Origin: Pseudoflavonifractor intestinihominis
GTDB taxonomy: Bacteria; Bacillota; Clostridia; Oscillospirales; Oscillospiraceae
DNA: 18,851 nucleotides
Assembly: GCF_040096055.1 (NCBI RefSeq)
Contig: NZ_JBBMFK010000042.1
Coordinates: forward strand, 1-18,851
Reading direction: 5' to 3'
The position numbers were made by a program, and so were the translations under genes. Under the pieces are notes generated by a model. It worked only from the letters and a program-made list of their open reading frames with translations. It searched no databases and was not told the origin of the DNA. Shown here piece by piece: positions 14,738 to 18,851 of this stretch (position 1 is the stretch's first letter; each line of letters opens with the position of its first letter).

Positions 14738-16030
14738 ATGGATCAGCAGACGATACAGGTGCTGCGTGACGCTATGGCTGCCGGGCTGAAGGTGGCCACC
14801 GGCTGTACTGAGCCGGTGGCCATCGCCTTTGCCGGCGCCACCGCCCGGGCGCAGGCCTCCGGCGCCATTGAGCGCATTATCCTCCGTGCCTCCGCCAACA
14901 TCATCAAGAACGCCTTTGTGGTGGGCATCCCGGGCACAGAGTTCACCGGCCCCAAGTACGCCGTGGCCATCGGCGCGGTGTGCGGGGACCCCGCAAAAGA
15001 GCTGGAGCTGCTGGAGCATCTGGACCCGGTCGGGGTGGCCCAGGCCGCCCGCCTGGTGCAGGAGGGCAGAGTGGAGCTGGACCGGGCGGACGTGCCCGCC
15101 AAGCTGTACATCGAGGTGGAGCTCCACACCACCGCCGACACGGTGGTGGTCCGGGTGGCGGGCTCCCACACCCACGTGGACTCCATTGTGAAAAATGGGA
15201 CCGTGATCTATCAGAACAGCTGCGCCGTCGAGGGCGCCGACCACTGCCAGGGGCTCAGCTGCCGCCTGGCGGATGTGTATGAGTTCTGCACCACCGCCCC
15301 CCTGGAGGAGTTCTCCCTGGTGGAACAGGCCGTCACCCTCAACTCCAAGATCGCCCAGGAGGGCCTGACCAACGACTACGGCCTCCGGGTGGGCAAGACC
15401 ATCCGGGAGGACGTGCGGGCGGGCGCTCTGGCCAACGACACCACCAACTACGCCATGACCCTGGCGGGCGCCGCTGCCGACGCCCGTATGGCCGGCGTGG
15501 ACCTGCCCGTCATGTCCAACTCCGGCTCGGGCAACCAGGGCATCGCCGCCACCATGCCGGTGGTGGCCGTGTGGGAGCGGCTGGACGGAAAGGACCGGGA
15601 GCGGCTGATCCGGGCCTGCGCCCTGTCCAACCTGATCACCATCTACATCAAGTCCCGGTTCGGTGTGCTCTCCGCCCTGTGCGGCGCCGTGGTGGCCTCC
15701 ACAGGGGTGGCCAGCGCGGTGGTGTGGCTCCGGGGCGGCGGGCTGGGCGAGATCGCCTGCGCCATCTCCAATGTGCTGGGCAACGTGGCCGGCATGCTGT
15801 GCGACGGCGCCAAGGCCTCCTGCGCCCTGAAGATCTCCACCTGCACCAACGCCGCCATGCTGGCCGCCACCCTGGCCATGCGCCACCTCCGGGTGGCCTC
15901 CAATGAGGGCATCGTGGAGCAGCGGCCCGAGTACACCATCGACAACTTCGCCCTTCTGGGCAACGAGGGCTCCGACGAGCTGGACCGGCTCATCCTGGAT
16001 ATGATCATCCACAAGAAGGACGCCACCTAA
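14738..16030 (+). CDS. cyuA: L-cysteine desulfidase / serine dehydratase alpha-like enzyme (CyuA, UPF0597 family)
   Basis: A 430-residue cytosolic enzyme of the UPF0597/CyuA family, related to the alpha chain of iron-sulfur L-serine dehydratase. Family hallmarks visible are TGCTEPVAIAFA (21-32) and MSNSGSGNQGIAATMPV (259-275). C23, C294, C315, C355 and C362 are candidate ligands of the oxygen-labile [4Fe-4S] cluster; which three are used cannot be told from sequence alone. The known reaction is L-cysteine to pyruvate, sulfide and ammonia through 2-aminoacrylate. There is no serine dehydratase beta domain beside it, which favours cysteine over serine. GAGAGGA precedes the ATG. It shares a transcript with ridA (30-base gap, no terminator between them) and ends at a strong terminator. 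No cysteine transporter (CyuP) is adjacent. Confidence 0.88.
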   Translation: MDQQTIQVLRDAMAAGLKVATGCTEPVAIAFAGATARAQASGAIERIILRASANIIKNAFVVGIPGTEFTGPKYAVAIGAVCGDPAKELELLEHLDPVGVAQAARLVQEGRVELDRADVPAKLYIEVELHTTADTVVVRVAGSHTHVDSIVKNGTVIYQNSCAVEGADHCQGLSCRLADVYEFCTTAPLEEFSLVEQAVTLNSKIAQEGLTNDYGLRVGKTIREDVRAGALANDTTNYAMTLAGAAADARMAGVDLPVMSNSGSGNQGIAATMPVVAVWERLDGKDRERLIRACALSNLITIYIKSRFGVLSALCGAVVASTGVASAVVWLRGGGLGEIACAISNVLGNVAGMLCDGAKASCALKISTCTNAAMLAATLAMRHLRVASNEGIVEQRPEYTIDNFALLGNEGSDELDRLILDMIIHKKDAT

Positions 16031-16035
16031 ACGGC

Positions 16036-16070
16036 AAGGGCGGTGCGCAAGTGCGCACCGCCCTTTTTTT
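16036..16070 (+). terminator. Rho-independent terminator of the ridA-cyuA operon
   Basis: A perfect 13-bp stem (16036-16048 with 16053-16065), loop AAGT, followed by a T-run to 16070. The T-run overlaps the stop codon of the convergent gene at 16069, so the two genes are packed as tightly as possible. Confidence 0.93.
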
Positions 16071-16497
16071 ACAGGAATTTTTTCAGCTGCTGCACGTTGT
16101 CCTCTTCCTCTTTCAGCAGCCGCTCCATGAGCCCACGGGTGTCCCCGTCCGCATCCGGATACTTCTTCAGGTTCTTTATCGCGTTGATCACGCCCATGTT
16201 GCTGCCCACCATCATCATCTCCGCCACGTGGGAGGCCGACCGGTCCGTCAGGGTCTGCATGTCGATCATCAGGTAGGTTCCCATCTTCTCCAGGGCGTTG
16301 AGCCCCTTGGCATCGCAGCCGTTCCGCTCCAGCAAATTTCCCGCCTCCCGCTCAAAGGCGCTGTACTCCTTCTTCTGGGCCTCCAGATGGCGCAGGAACT
16401 CCTTGTCCTCCACGATGTCCAGCAGCTTGTCGATGGTTCTGGTGCCCATCTCCGCGTTTTGATAGACATAGTTGAGCAGCGCTCTGTCGCTGTCCAT
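16069..16497 (-). CDS. Small helical protein of unknown function
   Basis: A 142-residue, almost wholly alpha-helical soluble protein with no signal peptide or membrane segment. Four helices can be drawn: about 3-30, 33-58, 65-110 and 118-142. The third contains SASHVAEMMMVGSNMGVINAIKNLKKY (87-113) and the last ends in EEEDNVQQLKKFL. The size, helix count and spread of Glu/His residues would fit a ferritin-like four-helix bundle, but no clear ExxH metal pair is seen, so this is only a suggestion. The ATG at 16497 follows AAGGAG with seven-base spacing. It is transcribed alone, convergent to cyuA, and its 5' side faces the tRNA-Leu promoter. A possible minus-strand promoter is TTGTGG (16623-16618) with TATATT (16600-16595), spacer 17. 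Confidence 0.8.
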   Translation of the reverse strand: MDSDRALLNYVYQNAEMGTRTIDKLLDIVEDKEFLRHLEAQKKEYSAFEREAGNLLERNGCDAKGLNALEKMGTYLMIDMQTLTDRSASHVAEMMMVGSNMGVINAIKNLKKYPDADGDTRGLMERLLKEEEDNVQQLKKFL

Positions 16498-16535
16498 AAC
16501 CTCACTCCTTCCCGTTCTACAGTGTGCCCGGAGCG

Positions 16536-16563
16536 CTCAAAAAATATTTTCAAATTTTTTGAG
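16536..16563. other. AT-rich hairpin in the leader of the small helical protein gene
   Basis: CTCAAAAAAT (16536-16545) and ATTTTTTGAG (16554-16563) form a perfect 10-bp stem with an eight-base loop, between the tRNA promoter and the ribosome binding site of the minus-strand gene. Its T-run on either strand could cause partial termination. Confidence 0.4.
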
Positions 16564-16570
16564 AAAACGG

Positions 16571-16599
16571 TTGACAGATCGAATTCGACGTGATAATAT
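16571..16599 (+). promoter_or_regulatory. Promoter of the first tRNA-Leu
   Basis: Consensus TTGACA (16571-16576) and TAATAT (16594-16599), spacer 17. The same arrangement recurs before the second tRNA. Confidence 0.8.
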
Positions 16600-16642
16600 A
16601 ACATCTGTCGCTGAGCTCCACAAGTGAGCCGGGTGAAAAAAT

Positions 16643-16730
16643 GCGCGAGTGGTGGAATTGGCAGACTCGCTAGATTCAGGTTCTAGTGTGCATTACGCAC
16701 GTGCGGGTTCAAGTCCCGCCTCGCGCACCA
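16643..16730 (+). tRNA. tRNA-Leu (anticodon CAG)
   Basis: An 88-base tRNA with encoded CCA. The acceptor stem GCGCGAG pairs with CTCGCGC; the anticodon stem CTAGA/TCTAG encloses the loop TTCAGGT, giving anticodon CAG at 16677-16679 (reads CUG). A long class II variable arm and the T-arm GCGGG-TTCAAGT-CCCGC are present. Identical over its whole length to the copy at 16947. Confidence 0.97.
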
Positions 16731-16732
16731 TC

Positions 16733-16770
16733 AAAAAGTCTTGAAGCCGTTTGGTTTCAAGACTTTTTCT
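16733..16770 (+). terminator. Terminator after the first tRNA-Leu
   Basis: A 13-bp stem (16733-16745 with 16756-16768), with A-tract and T-tract at its base and a ten-base loop, starting three bases after the CCA end. Confidence 0.88.
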
Positions 16771-16871
16771 TTTCCCCCGGCCACGCCTGATTTCCCCGCC
16801 GTTTTTTCCTCCCTGCGGCGGCCGACAAAATTCCGGCACCTCATCCATATCCCCGCATGCCCGTTTCCCTA

Positions 16872-16900
16872 TTGACAGATCGCGTTCCATGTGATAATAT
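16872..16900 (+). promoter_or_regulatory. Promoter of the second tRNA-Leu
   Basis: Consensus TTGACA (16872-16877) and TAATAT (16895-16900), spacer 17, matching the first copy in elements and spacing though the spacer sequence has diverged. Confidence 0.8.
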
Positions 16901-16946
16901 ACCATTCGTTGCCGTGCTCCACAAGTGAGCCGGACGAAAATAAGAT

Positions 16947-17034
16947 GCGCGAGTGGTGGAATTGGCAGACTCGCTAGATTCAGGTTCTAGTGTGCATTAC
17001 GCACGTGCGGGTTCAAGTCCCGCCTCGCGCACCA
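16947..17034 (+). tRNA. tRNA-Leu (anticodon CAG), second copy
   Basis: An 88-base tRNA with encoded CCA, anticodon CAG at 16981-16983, identical base for base to the copy at 16643. Its 3' side is the point where base composition and coding density change, so its 3' end is a candidate integration site; I could not find a repeated copy of the tRNA 3' end further right in the window. Confidence 0.97.
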
Positions 17035-17036
17035 AG

Positions 17037-17072
17037 CAGCAGCTTACACAATTGTGTGGCTGCTGTTTTTTT
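17037..17072 (+). terminator. Terminator after the second tRNA-Leu
   Basis: CAGCAGC (17037-17043) pairs with GCTGCTG (17059-17065), enclosing the palindrome ACACAATTGTGT (17046-17057), and is followed by a T-run (17066-17072). Confidence 0.9.
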
Positions 17073-17094
17073 GTTTTGCTCAAAAGCCGACTTG

Positions 17095-17272
17095 AACCTG
17101 CGAAGGTTTCGACGTAGGAAATGTGCCGGGGGCACATTTTTAGCCGAAAGGCGCGAGGGGAATCCCCTTGTGGTCGCGAAACGACGAAATCTCTCAGAGG
17201 TTGGCTTTCTGCTGTCAGAGAGAAAGCATCGCAGAGCGCACGATACATGGTCGAGAGACTATATATCGTGCG
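17095..17272. other. Cluster of six hairpins: candidate structured RNA or repeat element
   Basis: No gene is credible here. Consecutive stem-loops fill the stretch: AACCT-gcga-AGGTT (17095-17108); AAATGTGCC with GGCACATTT (17119-17139, loop GGG, then T-run); GCC-gaaa-GGC (17143-17152); AGGGG-aat-CCCCT (17156-17168); GTCG-cgaaa-CGAC (17173-17185); GCTTTCT with AGAAAGC (17204-17227). A final long one at 17237-17272 has nine perfect pairs, one mismatch, then six pairs including one wobble, and a GAGA loop. Three loops are GNRA tetraloops. This density suggests selection at RNA level or a small repeat element. The strand is unknown; the second hairpin also resembles a terminator. I do not recognise a named RNA family. 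The following 17273-17338 holds nothing I recognise. Confidence 0.5.
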
Positions 17273-17338
17273 TCCTTTAGTTCCAAAGAGTTTTGCATTT
17301 CTCGTGTTTTTGATGAAAGGCTGGTTTGGAGCAACCAT

Positions 17339-17929
17339 TCACCGAAACAATGTGGCGCAGCCAAATCGCCCATCACTGTCGCGAACCGTGACGTCCACCC
17401 GTTTCCACTCATCGGCGTCCTGCGGGACAGAGGCTTGGAGCAGATAGGCAGTCAAAAGGCCGACATCTTCACCGGCATACTCTTGCACCCGATTGAGGGA
17501 ATAGATCTCGCTTTGCTGCCCGTCGACCAAGATCGTAATGCCGCACTTGTCAAGTTCTGGCGCAATATCGTGAGCGCCAGATTTAAATTTATATAGACTC
17601 ATTGGCCGAAAATAGACCGTCAGAGCGTTTGCCGCCCCTTTTACATGAAAAGCGTGCAATCCGTATACCTCTACCGTGTCAATACGCACGTCAAGCGTCA
17701 ATTCTCTCTGCGCCGGGACATTCTGCGCCCAGTATTCGAGATAGCGGTCGCCGTACTCCCGGACAGCAGTCAGAAAAGGATATACCCCATCCGGAACGGA
17801 GAGAGAGAAGAATCCAGTTTCATCGCTGACTGTTTCATATATAGTCTCGAACTGCTCGCTCTTGACTTCAACAGAGACGCCGGAGAGAATGCCCTCTCCA
17901 CCTATCGTCGTACCATGAATGATCGCCAT
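17339..17929 (-). CDS. Hypothetical protein with a carboxypeptidase-regulatory-like N-terminal domain
   Basis: A 196-residue protein that I do not recognise as a whole. Residues 1-80 look like a carboxypeptidase regulatory-like beta-sandwich: a strand with GILSGVSVEVKS, then DETGFFSLSVPDGVYPFLTA (36-55). The C-terminal half has a distinct block, FRPMSLYKFKSGAHDIAPELDKCGITILVDGQQSEIYSL, and a final VDVTVRDSDGRFGCATLFR, again beta-rich. There is no signal peptide or membrane segment. The ATG at 17929 follows AGGAG ten bases upstream, and an extended -10 promoter lies further upstream (17986-17991). Its composition is clearly less GC-rich than the genes to the left, which suggests acquired DNA. 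It stands alone. Structure prediction would be needed for function; phage or element cargo is possible but not shown. Confidence 0.75.
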   Translation of the reverse strand: MAIIHGTTIGGEGILSGVSVEVKSEQFETIYETVSDETGFFSLSVPDGVYPFLTAVREYGDRYLEYWAQNVPAQRELTLDVRIDTVEVYGLHAFHVKGAANALTVYFRPMSLYKFKSGAHDIAPELDKCGITILVDGQQSEIYSLNRVQEYAGEDVGLLTAYLLQASVPQDADEWKRVDVTVRDSDGRFGCATLFR

Positions 17930-17985
17930 GATTATGTGTCTCCTAAACTTTTTGATTTGCTGGGAAGTCGTCCCCAGTATTTAAC

Positions 17986-17994
17986 ATTATACCA
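17986..17994 (-). promoter_or_regulatory. Extended -10 promoter of the 196-residue protein gene
   Basis: On the minus strand TGGTATAAT (17994-17986) is a consensus extended -10; no good -35 is seen 17 bases upstream, as is usual for extended -10 promoters. The leader to the ATG is about 50 bases and contains the RBS AGGAG. Confidence 0.55.
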
Positions 17995-18021
17995 CTCAAA
18001 TGTGAAGAAAACTACCGGTGG

Positions 18022-18052
18022 TTAAGGTAATTTATCAAATCTTTGACCTTAA
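18022..18052. repeat. Inverted repeat in the non-coding stretch 17995-18290
   Basis: TTAAGGT (18022-18028) and ACCTTAA (18046-18052) form a seven-pair stem. The whole of 17995-18290 lacks a credible gene; besides this and the stem at 18180-18235 I see nothing recognisable in it. Confidence 0.3.
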
Positions 18053-18179
18053 AATTCTGTCCGTGTCGAATAGAAAACGCTCCAGAGATTTACAGCTTTA
18101 CGGTAGCAACAAGTGTGGTAAATAGGACTATTTTGGCACAATAATAGGGACAAATGCTCTCTCATAAGTCGGTCAAAAT

Positions 18180-18235
18180 CAAACGCCCGTCTCCGATATG
18201 GTTTATACATTCCTGCCGCCGGAAATGGGCGTTTG
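18180..18235 (-). terminator. Possible terminator or attenuator stem after the VLP remnant
   Basis: CAAACGCCC (18180-18188) and GGGCGTTTG (18227-18235) form a perfect nine-pair stem around a 38-base loop that itself can fold. On the minus strand it is followed by ATTTTGA, a weak U-run, and it lies downstream of the VLP-like reading frame, so a terminator for that gene is the simplest reading. Confidence 0.4.
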
Positions 18236-18290
18236 GTCTTATATTATGGATTTCTGATTACTGTCACACTGCTGATGTTGTTGTCATGCT

Positions 18291-18533
18291 TTATGCGGTG
18301 TTGTCATTCATCATATCGCGGAACGGGATAAAATCATCTTTCCCTGTTCGCTGTCCATGCCATCGTTTTTGAAATAATTGCAAAAAATACCGCTTTTGGC
18401 TGATAAGCTGTACGCAGCGGTGTTCCTCGCCTTCATCAAGCAGCAAGCAGTTGCCATCCACATAATTGCAGCAGCGTTTTCTTATGAGGGAGTTGATCTG
18501 CTTTGACTGCTTTGGTGTGCTTTTTGTTATCAT
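18291..18533 (-). pseudogene. Frameshifted cysteine-rich VLP domain protein remnant
   Basis: The readable frame gives 80 residues from the ATG at 18533, which has AAAGGAGG eight bases upstream (a TTG six bases earlier is too close to it). The N-terminal half, KQSKQINSLIRKRCCNYVDG then NCLLLDEGEEHRCVQLIS, is typical of the cysteine-rich VLP family of small proteins carried on Firmicutes conjugative elements. After the run of six A (18382-18387, T on the coding strand) the family resemblance moves to another frame, which reads CNYFKNDG, like the CxYF segment of the family, and stops at 18311. A one-base indel in the homopolymer therefore seems to have broken the gene, and the usual second Cys cluster is not found. 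Family function is unknown; family assignment is from memory of its motif. Confidence 0.6.
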
Positions 18534-18804
18534 AGGCAACGCCTCCTTTCGTGTTGATTGAAGAGAATATATTTATCCCCTCACTTGTATCCACTGGAAG
18601 GTGTCAAATTATCGGGTGTTTCTGAGTTTCATAAGAAGGTTTTTTGATTTCATCTACGTTTTGTATGAAGATAGCATTAGTATTTCGGCAGACAAAAAAG
18701 CCTATACATGGCAAAGACAAAGCAAGAGAAGATTTCTCTCACTGTACTCATTTGTGTATGTAACGGCTTTAATATGTTTTCGGTAAAATGAAAATGTAGC
18801 AAAT

Positions 18805-18851
18805 GGTACTCAAAAAGTGAGCACCCCAATGGCAAATAAAAAGAGCCATTG
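18805..18851. repeat. Two short inverted repeats at the right edge
   Basis: GGTACTCA (18805-18812) opposes TGAGCACC (18818-18825) with one mismatch, and CAATGGC (18827-18833) opposes GCCATTG (18845-18851) perfectly. They may be control or terminator structures of a neighbour outside the window. The stretch 18534-18804 holds no credible gene: a 61-codon frame at 18601 resembles nothing and has poor support. Confidence 0.35.

Larger units (their letters stand above)
16571..17034 (+). repeat. Tandem duplication of a promoter-leader-tRNA-Leu module
   Basis: The modules 16571-16730 and 16872-17034 share promoter, spacing, part of the leader and a fully identical tRNA. The leaders differ except for an identical 18-base block GCTCCACAAGTGAGCCGG (16615-16632 and 16916-16933). 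The intervening 16731-16871 holds the first terminator and non-coding sequence only. Confidence 0.8.

Noticed and set aside
14261..16012. A 583-codon minus-strand frame opposite ridA and cyuA
   Set aside because: It spans two real genes and their promoter, is His/Gly-rich, and has no recognisable domain.
16693..17338. Minus-strand frames ending in VREAGLEPARA across each tRNA-Leu
   Set aside because: This peptide is the well-known artefact of translating the antisense of a tRNA T-arm; the tRNA genes explain the sequence.
16990..17596. Overlapping plus-strand frames of 96, 108 and 142 codons after the second tRNA
   Set aside because: They start within the tRNA or its downstream hairpins, lack ribosome sites, and overlap each other and the minus-strand gene at 17339; the stretch is better explained as structured non-coding DNA.
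18601..18786. A 61-codon plus-strand frame
   Set aside because: GTG start with only a weak GGAAG directly adjacent, no similarity recognised, AT-rich chance frame.
17035..18851. CRISPR array or intact transposase in the accessory end
   Set aside because: No regularly spaced direct repeats and no transposase or integrase motif could be found; only inverted repeats and hairpins are present.

Overview
The window looks like a chromosomal stretch of a GC-rich gut Clostridia member, most likely Oscillospiraceae (Flavonifractor/Lawsonibacter/Oscillibacter type). This rests on the strongly GC-rich codon use, strong AGGAGG-type ribosome binding sites, a class III (Firmicutes-type) fructose-1,6-bisphosphatase, a BlaI/M56 pair and a clostridial-type FeoB. 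The taxonomic call is inference; no rRNA or marker gene is present.

Layout. Positions 39-1912 (minus) hold a BlaI-type repressor and a membrane M56 metallopeptidase fused to an extracellular M23 (LytM) peptidase, behind a promoter that carries BlaI-like operators. Positions 2022-4444 (minus) hold a feoA-feoB ferrous iron uptake operon ending in a strong terminator that abuts the blaI promoter. A divergent membrane-anchored NlpC/P60 endopeptidase gene (4547-5230) meets an Hpt / HD-GYP response regulator operon (5289-6747, minus) at a bidirectional terminator. Positions 6954-10007 (minus) encode a 1017-residue Sel1-repeat protein made of 26 repeats, 24 of them organised as eight copies of a three-repeat super-unit. 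Divergent to it is fbp (10289-12280). Then come a secreted copper-amine-oxidase-like protein with about four long helical repeats and a Trp/Asp-rich tail (12381-14048, minus), a ridA-cysteine desulfidase operon (14327-16030, plus), and a small helical protein of unknown function (16069-16497, minus).

From about 16571 there are two identical tRNA-Leu(CAG) genes, each with its own promoter, leader and terminator. After the second tRNA the base composition becomes visibly less GC-rich and coding density falls: a ~180-nt run of hairpins (several with GNRA loops), an unrecognised 196-residue protein, and a frameshifted remnant of a cysteine-rich VLP family protein, a family usually carried on conjugative elements. 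This right end (17073-18851) reads as an accessory or decayed mobile region beside tRNA genes.

How the genes fit together. Three loci concern the cell envelope (M56-M23 sensor, NlpC/P60 peptidase, secreted repeat protein). The ridA-desulfidase pair is a coherent unit, because desulfidation of cysteine releases 2-aminoacrylate, the substrate that RidA removes. The Hpt/HD-GYP pair points to cyclic-di-GMP signalling, but no partner kinase is nearby. The strongest candidates for something undescribed are the M56-M23/BlaI switch, the 324-bp super-repeat in the Sel1 protein, and the hairpin cluster after the second tRNA.
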